DNA of 64,000 nucleotides, from contig JADMIJ010000003.1 of assembly GCA_015478655.1 (NCBI GenBank), forward strand, positions 1-64,000, written 5' to 3'. This DNA comes from Acidimicrobiales bacterium (GTDB lineage Bacteria; Actinomycetota; Acidimicrobiia; Acidimicrobiales; RAAP-2). Below the pieces are notes generated by a model. The model was given only the letters and a program-made list of their open reading frames with translations, did not search any database and was not told where the DNA came from. This document shows positions 1 through 8,569 of the stretch, in pieces. Within the stretch, counting starts at the first letter, position 1. Each line of letters begins with the position of its first letter. A program made the translations under genes and the position numbers.

Positions 1-243
1 GGCTACTGGCTGGTGGCCTCCGACGGCGGCATCTTCAGCTTCGGCGACGCCGGCTTCCACGGGTCGACCGGCGCAATCCGGCTCAACAAGCCCGTGGTCG
101 GCATGGCGGCGACGCCCGACGGAGGGGGTTACTGGCTGGTGGCCTCCGACGGCGGCATCTTCAGCTTCGGGAACGCCCGCTTCTTCGGCTCGACCGGCTC
201 GATTGCGTTGACCCGTCCGGTGGTGGGTATGGCCTCCACCTGA
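1..243 (+). CDS. C-terminal fragment of SDGG-repeat surface protein (5' truncated by window)
   Basis: The frame is open from the first base and ends with TGA at 241-243, so about 80 C-terminal residues are visible. They consist of two copies of a 42-residue unit of the form [14 protein letters not shown]...GSTG...L..PVVGMA. The same unit fills the C-terminal half of the next gene, so the two are paralogues. Such repeats are common in secreted or surface proteins of Acidimicrobiia and some other actinobacteria and are probably beta-propeller blades. The start, signal peptide and total length lie outside the window. The binding target is unknown. Confidence 0.85.
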   Translation, partial: GYWLVASDGGIFSFGDAGFHGSTGAIRLNKPVVGMAATPDGGGYWLVASDGGIFSFGNARFFGSTGSIALTRPVVGMAST

Positions 244-428
244 CCGGGAGCGCTCAGCTGTTCGCACGACGCTGCGGGCGGCGATGCCGGGGCGATGCCG
301 GGGGTGGGGACCACGACATGACGGGACCGGCCTGTGTAGGGTGGTGACCGCCTGCTCCCGAGCGCAGAAATCCCGGGAGATCTGGTCTCGGTGTTGCCGA
401 TGAGGTGCCGATTCGGAAGGTGGGATTG

Positions 429-2360
429 ATGAGACGAGTCCTTGGTATCGCGTTGCTCGCCGCCGTGCTTGCTACAGGGTCCGCGTTGGGCGGCTCGGCG
501 GTGGCCGGCACCGCGGGGGCGGCATCGCCCCGGCTGGGTGTGGTCCCGGGGACCTGGGCCATCGTGGCCTCGCCCAACACCGCCCAGAACCTCAACACGC
601 TCAATGGCGTGTCGTGCCTCACCTCGTCGTTCTGCATGTCGGTGGGCAACGCCGGTACCACCAACCCCGGCCAGGCGTTGATCCAGCAGTGGAACGGGAC
701 GTCGTGGACCATCCTGGCTAGCCCCACCGTGACCGGATCCACTGCCTCCACGCTCATCGGTGTGTCGTGCGTGACCACCAGCTATTGCGTGGCCGTCGGC
801 TTTGCCACCGTCTCCGGAACGGCGCAGACGCTGGTCGAGCAGTGGAACGGGATGGCCTGGTCGGTGGTGACCAGCCCGGACACGTCCACCAGCATCCCCA
901 ACCTCCTCACCGCGGTGAGCTGCACCGGCCTGACCGTGTGCACCGCCGTCGGCACCGCCAACAACAAGTCCTTGGCCCTGCAGTGGAACGGGGCGACCTG
1001 GGCCATCGTCCCCACCGCCACCCCGTCGCCGACCAGCGTCGACTTCCTCAGCGGTGTGGCCTGCAAGAGCGCGTCCTGGTGCTACGCGGTGGGCCACACC
1101 TCGGCTGGCGGTCCGGTCCAGCCGTTGGCCGAACTGTGGAACGGGGCGACCTGGGCCGTGGTCGCGACCCCGAACCCGACCGGGGGCGGTGGCCTCAGCG
1201 GTGTCGCCTGCCCGAGCGCCACCTTCTGCGTGGCCGTGGGACAGGGGAACGCGCCGCTGGCCAACCTCATCGAACAGTGGAACGGCACGGCGTGGACCAT
1301 CGCCACCGGTCCCACCAGCACCATGGGCACCGGGCTCGTCGACGTCTCCTGCGTCGGGCCCAGCTCGTGCGTGGCGGTGGGCGTGTCCCTGCCCGTGGTC
1401 GGGTCTCTCACCGAGGCGCTGGCGTGGAACGGCGCCACCTGGGTGGCGCAGACCACACCCAATCCCCCCGTCACTCCGGTGGCCACGGATCAGGCCGCGT
1501 TGAACGGCGTGTCCTGTGTCGGTGGCCAGTCGTGCTGGGCGGTCGGGTCGGCAGTCCCCGACACGACGCTCACCGGCCACAACACCCTCGTCGAGTCGGC
1601 ACCGATCATGCGTCCCGGCTACCGCTTCGTGGCCAGCGACGGCGGGGTCTTCGACTTCGGGGGTGCCGTGTTCTTCGGCTCGACCGGCGGCATGACCCTC
1701 AACAAGCCGGTGGTGGGCATGGCCGTCAGTCCAGACGGCGGCGGTTACTGGCTGGTGGCCTCCGACGGCGGCATCTTCACTTTTGGTGATGCCGCCTTCT
1801 ACGGATCGACGGGCAGCCTCACCCTCAACAAGCCCATCGTGGGCATGGCCGGCACGCCGGACGGCGGCGGCTACTGGCTGGTGGCCTCCGACGGCGGCAT
1901 CTTCACCTTCGGCGATGCCAGCTTCTTCGGATCAACTGGCGCCATCGCCCTCAACAAGCCCATCGTGGGCATGGCCGCCACGCCGGACGGCCAGGGCTAC
2001 TGGCTGGTGGCCTCCGACGGCGGCATCTTCACCTTCGGGAGCGCCCTGTTCCATGGCTCGACCGGCTCCCTCATACTCAACAAGCCCATCGTGGGCATGG
2101 CGACCACCCCGGACGGCCAGGGCTACTGGCTGGTGGCCTCCGACGGCGGCGTCTTCACCTTCGGGAGTGCCGTCTTCCATGGCTCAGCGGGCGCGCTCCC
2201 CCTCAACAAGCCCGTCGTGGGCATGGCCGCCACCCCGGACGGCGGCGGCTACTGGCTGGTGGCCTCTGACGGCGGCGTCTTCAGCTACGGGAACGCGGTG
2301 TTCCAGGGATCTACCGGCAACCTCAAGCTCAACAAGCCGATCGTGGGCATGACCGCTTAA
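429..2360 (+). CDS. secreted two-part repeat (beta-propeller-like) protein
   Basis: Predicted exported protein of 643 residues. I chose ATG 429 because GGAAGG lies 9 nt upstream and the product then begins with MRR, a hydrophobic stretch and an Ala-rich cleavage region near residue 30. A GTG at 405 is in frame but only adds residues before the signal peptide. Part one (about 35-390) has seven units, each with a C-x5-C pair (GVSC.....C.AVG) followed by a WNG..W motif. Part two (398-643) has six 42-residue SDGG[IV]F units, five complete and one ending at the stop. Seven and six units fit two propeller-like folds, with the Cys pairs perhaps disulfide-bonded outside the cell; this is inference. 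It is a paralogue of the truncated gene before it. No catalytic motif is visible. Confidence 0.85.
   Translation: MRRVLGIALLAAVLATGSALGGSAVAGTAGAASPRLGVVPGTWAIVASPNTAQNLNTLNGVSCLTSSFCMSVGNAGTTNPGQALIQQWNGTSWTILASPTVTGSTASTLIGVSCVTTSYCVAVGFATVSGTAQTLVEQWNGMAWSVVTSPDTSTSIPNLLTAVSCTGLTVCTAVGTANNKSLALQWNGATWAIVPTATPSPTSVDFLSGVACKSASWCYAVGHTSAGGPVQPLAELWNGATWAVVATPNPTGGGGLSGVACPSATFCVAVGQGNAPLANLIEQWNGTAWTIATGPTSTMGTGLVDVSCVGPSSCVAVGVSLPVVGSLTEALAWNGATWVAQTTPNPPVTPVATDQAALNGVSCVGGQSCWAVGSAVPDTTLTGHNTLVESAPIMRPGYRFVASDGGVFDFGGAVFFGSTGGMTLNKPVVGMAVSPDGGGYWLVASDGGIFTFGDAAFYGSTGSLTLNKPIVGMAGTPDGGGYWLVASDGGIFTFGDASFFGSTGAIALNKPIVGMAATPDGQGYWLVASDGGIFTFGSALFHGSTGSLILNKPIVGMATTPDGQGYWLVASDGGVFTFGSAVFHGSAGALPLNKPVVGMAATPDGGGYWLVASDGGVFSYGNAVFQGSTGNLKLNKPIVGMTA
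1620..2357 (+). repeat. 126-bp in-frame tandem repeats (SDGG units)
   Basis: Five full 126-bp units begin at 1620, 1746, 1872, 1998 and 2124, and a shortened sixth begins at 2250. The core that encodes YWLVASDGG is almost identical between units and with the two units at 1-240. Because the period is a multiple of three, changes in copy number would keep the frame, so the array could expand, contract or convert with the neighbouring gene. There are no spacers of unrelated sequence, so this is not a CRISPR array. Confidence 0.9.
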
Positions 2361-2384
2361 AATAGTCGGCCGCGCTGCTGTTCA

Positions 2385-2402
2385 CGCCGCCCCATGGCGG
2401 CG
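2385..2402 (+). terminator. possible hairpin terminator after repeat protein
   Basis: A 7-bp GC stem (2385-2391 with 2396-2402, four-base loop) lies 25 nt after the stop of the repeat protein and about 80 nt before the next gene. There is no T-run after it, so termination is plausible but not shown. Confidence 0.35.
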
Positions 2403-2482
2403 CTCATTCCGGGGCGCGGTCGGTCGAGGCTTGGCCGTGACGAGGGGGTGGTCCTGCCCACAGGATCTAAGCTGGTCCGATC

Positions 2483-2902
2483 ATGTCCGCCGGAGAGATT
2501 GCCGTTCTCGTCGCCAGTGTGGCCTGCGCCGTGGCCGTGCTCGGGGTGCTGATCGCCCTGCGCTCCCTGCGCCGGGAGGTCCGCGCCCTCGGTCGGCTGG
2601 CCGACCAGCTCACCAGCCAGACGGTTCCGTTGGTGGCGGACGCCCACCGGGTGGTCGACCAGGCCGCCACCGAGATGGAGCGGGTCGGGGCGGTGCTGGA
2701 CTCGACCGAGTCGGTCCATGCCACGGTGGACTCGGCGTCGAAACTGGCCTATCGGGCGTTCGCCAATCCGGTGGTCAAGGTCCTGGCCGTGCGGGCCGGA
2801 GCCGCCTCGGGCATCCGCCGGCTGGTGCCCGGCTCGGAGGGAGGCGAGGCGCGAACTCCCCGCCGGAACGGCTCGCCGCGCCACGGAAACGGCAGCCGCT
2901 AG
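2483..2902 (+). CDS. DUF948 family membrane-anchored protein
   Basis: A protein of 139 residues with one N-terminal membrane helix (about 5-28), then a heptad-rich helical region (30-95) and a basic, disordered tail. This matches the small DUF948 proteins found just before a DUF6167 gene and alaS in many actinobacteria (known gene order in Streptomyces). No enzymatic motif is present, and its role, perhaps envelope-related, is not known. A TAAGCT box at 2467-2472 sits 10 nt before ATG, so the mRNA leader may be very short. The next gene starts 3 nt downstream, indicating an operon. Confidence 0.7.
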   Translation: MSAGEIAVLVASVACAVAVLGVLIALRSLRREVRALGRLADQLTSQTVPLVADAHRVVDQAATEMERVGAVLDSTESVHATVDSASKLAYRAFANPVVKVLAVRAGAASGIRRLVPGSEGGEARTPRRNGSPRHGNGSR

Positions 2903-2905
2903 CCC

Positions 2906-3364
2906 ATGCCCAAACGGACATTCTGGCTTGTCACCGGGGCCGTCATCGGTGCCGGCTCCTCATTGTGGGCGGAGCGAAAGGTTCGCAGCACCGTGGCGCA
3001 GGCCACGGCCAAGTTGCAGCCTGACGCCCTGGTAGCCGAAGTGGGCCGGTCGGCCCGACAGGTGGCGGGGAGCGCGGCCGATCGGGTGCGCGACGCGGTG
3101 TCGCTCGGACGCGACGAGATGCAGCGCCGGGAGGAAGAGCTCTGGGCCGATCTAGCCGCCCAGGGAGTCGAGGCGGTGCCGCCGGTGACGGCACCGCCGG
3201 TGACGGCACCGCCTGTGGTCGCTGCGTCGACGGCGCCGCACGTGCCGCCCGGGGACCGAAACCCCGGGGCTGTCGGGCGGTCGATCACGCGGCCGATCAG
3301 GCGGTCGAAGCGGGCTCCGGCCCGATCGGCGGCCGGCCAGGACAACGAGGATGGTCGGTCGTGA
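2906..3364 (+). CDS. DUF6167-like small membrane protein upstream of alaS
   Basis: A protein of 152 residues that begins MPKRTFWLVTGAVIGAG, a short membrane helix, followed by charged helices (V.EVGRSARQ.., R.EM..REEEL) and a Pro/Ala/Thr-rich tail. The start pattern and position just before alaS match the actinobacterial DUF6167 family. A 12-bp repeat in the tail (3178-3212) encodes a duplicated PPVTA unit. The alaS GTG start overlaps its stop codon (3361-3364). Function unknown. Confidence 0.65.
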   Translation: MPKRTFWLVTGAVIGAGSSLWAERKVRSTVAQATAKLQPDALVAEVGRSARQVAGSAADRVRDAVSLGRDEMQRREEELWADLAAQGVEAVPPVTAPPVTAPPVVAASTAPHVPPGDRNPGAVGRSITRPIRRSKRAPARSAAGQDNEDGRS

Positions 3365-5976
3365 CCTCCGGCTCGGCGCCCGACGCCCATCAGCTTCGCG
3401 CCGCCTTCATCGACTTCTTCGCCGAGCGCGGCCATGCGGTGGTCCCGTCGGCCAGCCTCATCCCCCACGACCCGACGGTGCTGTTCACCATCGCCGGCAT
3501 GGTGCCGTTCAAAACCTTCTTCGTGGGGGACGAGGTGCCGCCGTGGCCCCGGGCGACATCCGTGCAGAAGTGCTTCCGGACCGTGGACATCGACGTGGTC
3601 GGCACCACGCTGCGCCACTGCACCTTCTTCGAGATGCTCGGCAACTTCAGCTTCGGCGACTACTTCAAGTCCGAGGCCATCCCCTTCTCCTGGCAGTTGC
3701 TGACCGAGGTCCTCGGCATTGACGCCGAACGTCTGTGGGTCACGGTGCACGAGACGGATGACGAGGCCGAACAGATCTGGCGTGATTCGGTGGGCGTCCC
3801 GGGCCAACGCATCCAACGGTTGGGCGAGGACAATTTCTGGAAGATGGGGGACACCGGGCCCTGCGGGCCGAGCTCCGAGCTCTTCTTCGACAAGGGTGCT
3901 GCCTTGGGTGAGGAGGGCGGGCCCGCCTTCGGGGGCTCCGAGAGGTTCGTGGAGATCTGGAACCTGGTCTTCATGCAGTATGACCGCCACCAGGACGGCA
4001 CCACCGTCGACCTGCCTCGGCCCAGCATCGACACGGGCGCCGGCCTCGAGCGCATCCTCCCGGTGCTCCAGGGCGTCGACTCCATCTTCGCCACCGATCT
4101 CTTCGCGCCGTTGATCGACGTCGCCCAGTCGATCACCGGCCGGGCCTACGGCGAGGACGAAGCCGTCGACGTCGGTCTGCGGGTCCTGGCCGACCACGGC
4201 AGGGCCATGTCCATGCTGGTGGCCGACGGCGTGCTCCCGGCCAACGAGGGGAGGGGCTATGTGTTGCGCCGGTTGATCCGGCGGGCCGTGCGCCGCACCC
4301 GCCAACTCGGGGTCGACGCCCTGGTCACCCCCAGGCTGGTCGATGCCGCCATCGGCGTGCTGGGCGCCCCCTACCCGGCCCTGGCCGAACAGCACGGTCT
4401 CATCACCGACGTGGTGGTTCGCGAGGAGGAGGGCTTCCTACGCACCCTGGCCACCGGGACCAGCATCCTGGAGGAGCAGTTGGCCTCAGGGGCGGGGTCG
4501 GTCTCCGGCGACGTGGCCTTCCTGCTCCACGACACCTACGGGTTCCCGGTCGAGCTCACCAAGGAGATCGCCGACGAGGCCGGGGTGGAGGTCGACCTCG
4601 AGGGATTCGAGGAGGCCATGGATCGACAGCGCAGCCAGGCCAGGGCTGCAGCCCGCGCCGGGAAGGCGGTGGCCGGCGAGGAGGCGTACCGGTCGGTCCT
4701 CGATGCGGAGCGCCAGACCGTCTTCGTCGGGCAACGCCCCGACGGCTACTCGGCGCCGGCCCGGGTGGTGGCCGTCCTGGCCGACCTCGATCCCGGACAC
4801 GTCGGCGAGGCGGAGATCTTCCTCGACCGCACCCCGTTCTACGCCGAGGGAGGAGGTCAGGTCGGGGACACCGGGACCATCGTCACCGAGACCGGGACCG
4901 CACTGGTCTATGACACGGTGGCACCGCTTCCGGGACTGACCTCGCACCGTGCCCGCGTGACCGGCGAGCTCTTCGTCGGCCAGGACGCCCTGGCCACCAT
5001 CGACGGTGTCCGCCGCGATGCGCTTCGCCGGAACCACACGGGCACCCACCTCCTGCATGCGTCCCTGCGCCGGGTGCTGGGGGACCATGTGCGCCAGCAG
5101 AGCTCGCTGGTCGCCCCTGACCACCTGCGGTTCGACTTCAGTCACCCGAGCGGCCTGGCTGCAGAGGAGCTGTCCGCCGTGGTCTCCCTGGCCAACGAGG
5201 ACGTGCTGTCCGACGCCGAGGTCACCGTGGTGGAGACGACCAAGGCCGAGTCGGAGGCCATGGGGGCGCTGGCCTTCTTCGGGGACAAGTACGGCGAGCA
5301 GGTCCGGGTGGTGCGGGCCGGCCCGCACTCCATCGAGTTGTGCGGCGGGACCCACGTGGGGGCGTTGGGCATGATCGGCCCGATCTCGGTGGTGTCCGAG
5401 TCCGCCATCGGCTCGAACAAGCGGCGGATCGAGGCCGTGACCGGGACGAGCGCGCTGGACCGGATCCTGGCCCGGGAGGGGATCCTGAGCGAGGCCGCCT
5501 CCCTGCTGCGCACCGAGCCCGAGCATGTGCCCGAGGCCATCGACCGGCTCCTCGAGCGCCAGCGCGCCGCTGAGAAGTCGCTCGAGCAGGCCCGTGGTCG
5601 CGAGCTGCAGTCTGAGGCCGCCAGCCTGGCCGCCACGGCGTTGGGCGGGGTGGTGGTGGCCCGGCGAGACGGCCTGTCACCCGACCTCCTCCGGAATCTG
5701 GCCCAGAGCGCTCGCACCGCGGCCGGGCTCCGGGCCGTGGTGTTGGGCGGGAGCCCCGACGGCCACAAGGCCGCGGTGGCGGTGTCGGCCGAACGCAATG
5801 GCGGTCGGGGCGAGGGCGGGGCCCAGGTGGATGCCGGGGATCTGGTCAAACAGATCGCGCCGCTGCTGGGCGGCGGCGGGGGAGGCTCGCCGGAGATGGC
5901 GCTGGCGGGCAGCAACGACCCGAGCGGCATCGACCGGGCTCTGGACGAGGCGCGTCGGGTCCTCAGTGGCGACTGA
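3361..5976 (+). CDS. alaS: alanyl-tRNA synthetase
   Basis: Charges tRNA-Ala with alanine in the cytoplasm. The product of 871 residues has the full bacterial layout: class II catalytic core at the N-terminus (APDAHQLRAAFIDFFAERGH onward, with the FEMLGNFSFGDYFK and TGAGLERI motifs), a tRNA-recognition region, the editing domain and a Gly-rich C-terminal domain. The editing zinc site is complete: HTGTH at 559-563 and CGGTH at 661-665. The GTG start overlaps the previous stop, and ruvX begins 6 nt after the stop, so it is mid-operon. The order alaS-ruvX-mltG-aroE is conserved in actinobacteria. Confidence 0.98.
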   Translation: MTSGSAPDAHQLRAAFIDFFAERGHAVVPSASLIPHDPTVLFTIAGMVPFKTFFVGDEVPPWPRATSVQKCFRTVDIDVVGTTLRHCTFFEMLGNFSFGDYFKSEAIPFSWQLLTEVLGIDAERLWVTVHETDDEAEQIWRDSVGVPGQRIQRLGEDNFWKMGDTGPCGPSSELFFDKGAALGEEGGPAFGGSERFVEIWNLVFMQYDRHQDGTTVDLPRPSIDTGAGLERILPVLQGVDSIFATDLFAPLIDVAQSITGRAYGEDEAVDVGLRVLADHGRAMSMLVADGVLPANEGRGYVLRRLIRRAVRRTRQLGVDALVTPRLVDAAIGVLGAPYPALAEQHGLITDVVVREEEGFLRTLATGTSILEEQLASGAGSVSGDVAFLLHDTYGFPVELTKEIADEAGVEVDLEGFEEAMDRQRSQARAAARAGKAVAGEEAYRSVLDAERQTVFVGQRPDGYSAPARVVAVLADLDPGHVGEAEIFLDRTPFYAEGGGQVGDTGTIVTETGTALVYDTVAPLPGLTSHRARVTGELFVGQDALATIDGVRRDALRRNHTGTHLLHASLRRVLGDHVRQQSSLVAPDHLRFDFSHPSGLAAEELSAVVSLANEDVLSDAEVTVVETTKAESEAMGALAFFGDKYGEQVRVVRAGPHSIELCGGTHVGALGMIGPISVVSESAIGSNKRRIEAVTGTSALDRILAREGILSEAASLLRTEPEHVPEAIDRLLERQRAAEKSLEQARGRELQSEAASLAATALGGVVVARRDGLSPDLLRNLAQSARTAAGLRAVVLGGSPDGHKAAVAVSAERNGGRGEGGAQVDAGDLVKQIAPLLGGGGGGSPEMALAGSNDPSGIDRALDEARRVLSGD

Positions 5977-5982
5977 CCGGCG

Positions 5983-6441
5983 ATGACGGGCCATGCCCCG
6001 ACTCGCCGGGGTCGTGCGCTCGGTGTCGATCTGGGATCCCGCCGCATCGGGATCGCCGTCACCGACTCCGCCGGCACCATGGCGCTGCCCCGGACGACAC
6101 TGGTTCGCACCGGCGACATCGAGGGCGATCGCAGACGGCTCGTCGAGATGGCCGTCGACGACGGGGTGGTGGTCGTGGTGGTGGGCCTTCCTCTCTCCCT
6201 TGACGGGTCGAGGGGTCGCGCCGCCATGGCGGCGGTCGAGGAGGCGTCCGCCCTGCGCGGACTACTCGAACCCCGGGGCATCGAGGTCGAGCTGTTCGAC
6301 GAGCGCCTCACCACCGTCACCGCTCATCGGGCCCTGGCCGCCGGCGGGTCCGACGAGCGCGGCAGGCGCCAGATCGTGGACCAGGCCGCGGCCGCGGTGA
6401 TGCTGTCGGCCTGGCTCGAGTCGGGCGGAGCCCGGCCATGA
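5983..6441 (+). CDS. ruvX: RuvX/YqgF family putative Holliday-junction resolvase / pre-16S rRNA nuclease
   Basis: A protein of 152 residues with the RNase H-like fold of YqgF. Key features are the first acidic motif G-V-D-L-G-S-R-R-I-G (about residues 14-23), a VVVVVGLPLSLDG strand-loop, F-D-E-R-L-T-T near 106-112 and the C-terminal D-Q-A-A-A-AVML helix with the last catalytic Asp. The family is linked to 16S rRNA 5' processing and possibly recombination. Its stop overlaps the ATG of mltG (ATGA). Confidence 0.93.
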   Translation: MTGHAPTRRGRALGVDLGSRRIGIAVTDSAGTMALPRTTLVRTGDIEGDRRRLVEMAVDDGVVVVVVGLPLSLDGSRGRAAMAAVEEASALRGLLEPRGIEVELFDERLTTVTAHRALAAGGSDERGRRQIVDQAAAAVMLSAWLESGGARP

Positions 6442-7607
6442 CCGGGGGCGTGCCTGACGGGCCACGGTCAGATCCAGCCACGGAGCCGGGCACAGAGCCG
6501 GCAACTGGGCTGGCCACCGAGGCTCCCAGTGGGGGCCGGTCCCATGGCGAGGGCACCGAGCCGGCCGGCGTGGCGCCGAGTGGTCGACGATGGCTCCGTC
6601 ATCCGTGGCGGATCGCCGCCCTGGTCTTCCTCCTGCTCGGCCTCGGGGTCATCGTTGGCGGGTATCTGTGGGTCGACAGCCAGGCCAATCCCTCCGGGCC
6701 CCCGGGGGCGCAGGTCATCGTGACCGTCGGACCGGGCTCCGGTGTGAACCAGCTGGCGGGCACGCTCGCCTCCAAGGGAGTCATCGGGAGCTCACTGGCC
6801 TATCGCATCTGGAGCCAGGTCCACCGCGTTCCCGGGGTGCAGGCCGGTGCCTATGCCTTCAACAAGAACACGAGCTTCAGCGCCGTCGACAACGTGATCT
6901 CGGCCGGCCCCAACGTCTTCCCGGTCGTGGTGCCCCCGGGGTTCACCGTGGCGGAGGTGGCCCAGCGGGTGGGCCAGCTGCCCGGCCATTCCGCGGCCGG
7001 GTTCAGCGCCGTGGCCACCGGTGGGGCCCTGCACTCGCCGTGGCAGCCCGCGGGCTCGAACAACCTCGACGGCCTGCTCGGCACCGGGACCTACGTCATC
7101 GTCCCCGGCGAATCGGACTCGCAGCTGCTGACCAAGATGATCGATCGGTTCGACGCCGAAGCAGGCGCCTTGGGACTGGCCTCGGGCTCGGCCCAGCTGG
7201 GCCTGACGCCCTACCAGGTCATCACCGTCGCCTCCATCGTGCAGAAGGAGGGCGTGATCGCCAAAAACCTGGGCCCGGTGGCCCGGGTCGTCCTCAATCG
7301 TCTCCAGCGCGACATGCCACTGCAGATGGACTCGACGGTGCTGTACAGCGAGGGCCGTGACGGTGGTCCGGTGACGACCAAAGACCTCCAACTGGTGTCG
7401 CCTTACAACACCTACCTGAACAAGGGCCTGACCCCGACGCCGATCTGCTTTCCCTCGCGAGCGTCGCTCCAGGCCGCCCTCAACCCGCCCGCGGGGACCT
7501 GGCTGTACTTCGTGGTCGTCCAGTCCGACGGCACCGAAGCGTTCGCGGACACCTTTTCCCAACAGCAGTCAAACGAGGCCTTGGCCAAGCAGCGCGGCCT
7601 GGCCTGA
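6438..7607 (+). CDS. mltG: endolytic murein transglycosylase MltG
   Basis: A protein of 389 residues with a disordered N-terminal cytoplasmic stretch of about 50 residues, a single membrane helix (about 58-80) and an external YceG domain. The catalytic Glu is in I-V-Q-K-E-G (E271). The conserved Q-M-D-S-T-V-x-Y and S-P-Y-N-T-Y blocks follow, ending in the typical ...L-x-F-V-V...G-T-E-A-F region. MltG cuts nascent peptidoglycan strands and helps set glycan length. Here it lies two genes before a SEDS glycosyltransferase, consistent with wall synthesis. The ATG overlaps the ruvX stop. Confidence 0.95.
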   Translation: MTGGVPDGPRSDPATEPGTEPATGLATEAPSGGRSHGEGTEPAGVAPSGRRWLRHPWRIAALVFLLLGLGVIVGGYLWVDSQANPSGPPGAQVIVTVGPGSGVNQLAGTLASKGVIGSSLAYRIWSQVHRVPGVQAGAYAFNKNTSFSAVDNVISAGPNVFPVVVPPGFTVAEVAQRVGQLPGHSAAGFSAVATGGALHSPWQPAGSNNLDGLLGTGTYVIVPGESDSQLLTKMIDRFDAEAGALGLASGSAQLGLTPYQVITVASIVQKEGVIAKNLGPVARVVLNRLQRDMPLQMDSTVLYSEGRDGGPVTTKDLQLVSPYNTYLNKGLTPTPICFPSRASLQAALNPPAGTWLYFVVVQSDGTEAFADTFSQQQSNEALAKQRGLA

Positions 7608-7628
7608 TCGAGAGGCCAGACTGTCGTG

Positions 7629-8513
7629 ATGCCGATCAGCGCCGGTTCGTCGCCAGCCGTCCCGCTGTCGGCGGCCACCGCGGTGGTCGGTGTGATCGGA
7701 GATCCGGTCGCCCACTCCCTCTCGCCCCTTCTGCACAACACTGCGTTCGCCGAGCTTGGGCTCGACTGGGTGTCGGTGGGATTTCGGGTGGCGGCCGGAC
7801 ACGCCGGAGAGGCCATGACCGGTGCCCGGGCCTTGGGCGTCCGAGGCCTTTCGGTCACCATGCCCCACAAGGACGCGGTGGCCGCTCTGGTCGAGAGGCG
7901 GTCGGCCCTGGCCGAGCGGGTGGGTGCCGTGAACTGTGTCGTCTTGGGCGCGGGTCCGTCGTGGGGTGACAGCACCGACGGCCCTGGATTGGTGGCCGCG
8001 CTGCGCCGCGGCGACCACTTCGACCCGGACGGGCGGCGCTGCCTGGTCGTGGGGGCGGGCGGTGCGGCCCGGGCGGTCATCGTCGGCTTGGCCGACGCCG
8101 GGGCCGGCGAGGTGGTGGTGGTCAACCGTTCGGCCGACCGCGGGGCCCGGGCCGCCGCACTGGCCGGCCCCGTCGGGAGAGTGGGCGAGCCCGGAGACGC
8201 CACCCGCTGCGATCTGGTGGTCAACGCCACTCCACTCGGCATGGGTGCGAACCGCGAGGCGGAACCTCCCGAGTGGCCGATCGACCCTGCTCTGCTGGTG
8301 AAAGGCCAGTGCGTGGTGGACCTGGTGTACGACCCCCCGGTGAGCCCGTGGCTGGCCGCGGCCCGCCGGCGCGGGGCCGACACGTCCAACGGGCTCGGGA
8401 TGCTGGTCCACCAGGCCGCGCTGCAGGTGGGCCTGTGGACGGGACAGGATCCGCCGGTGGAAGCCATGTGGCGGGCGGTGAGCGGGCCCGGCTCCGCGGA
8501 GGCCCCCTCGTAG
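7629..8513 (+). CDS. aroE: shikimate dehydrogenase
   Basis: Reduces 3-dehydroshikimate to shikimate with NADPH. The product is 294 residues from ATG 7629 (a GTG at 7626 is also possible). The N-terminal domain carries G-D-P-V-A-H-S-L-S-P and the catalytic lysine motif T-M-P-H-K-D. The nucleotide-binding domain has G-A-G-G-A-A-R-A and V-N-R-S, and the C-terminus has N-G-L-G-M-L-V-H-Q-A. It is 21 nt after mltG in the conserved actinobacterial order. Confidence 0.96.
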   Translation: MPISAGSSPAVPLSAATAVVGVIGDPVAHSLSPLLHNTAFAELGLDWVSVGFRVAAGHAGEAMTGARALGVRGLSVTMPHKDAVAALVERRSALAERVGAVNCVVLGAGPSWGDSTDGPGLVAALRRGDHFDPDGRRCLVVGAGGAARAVIVGLADAGAGEVVVVNRSADRGARAAALAGPVGRVGEPGDATRCDLVVNATPLGMGANREAEPPEWPIDPALLVKGQCVVDLVYDPPVSPWLAAARRRGADTSNGLGMLVHQAALQVGLWTGQDPPVEAMWRAVSGPGSAEAPS

Positions 8514-8569
8514 CCAGCGCGGGAAGCGGCCATGGGGAGGCGGGTAACCTGGTGGCCCGGAGCACCTTG

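Noticed and set aside
129-1580. 483-codon minus-strand frame opposite the repeat protein
   Set aside because: No recognisable motif; it mirrors the repeat gene and crosses the intergenic region. Treated as a GC artefact.
1620-2357. Regular repeats considered as a CRISPR array
   Set aside because: Period 126 bp, no unique spacers, in-frame coding of a protein repeat, no cas genes.
2899-4395. 498-codon minus-strand frame opposite DUF6167 and alaS
   Set aside because: alaS is certain on the plus strand, and the antisense product has no family features.
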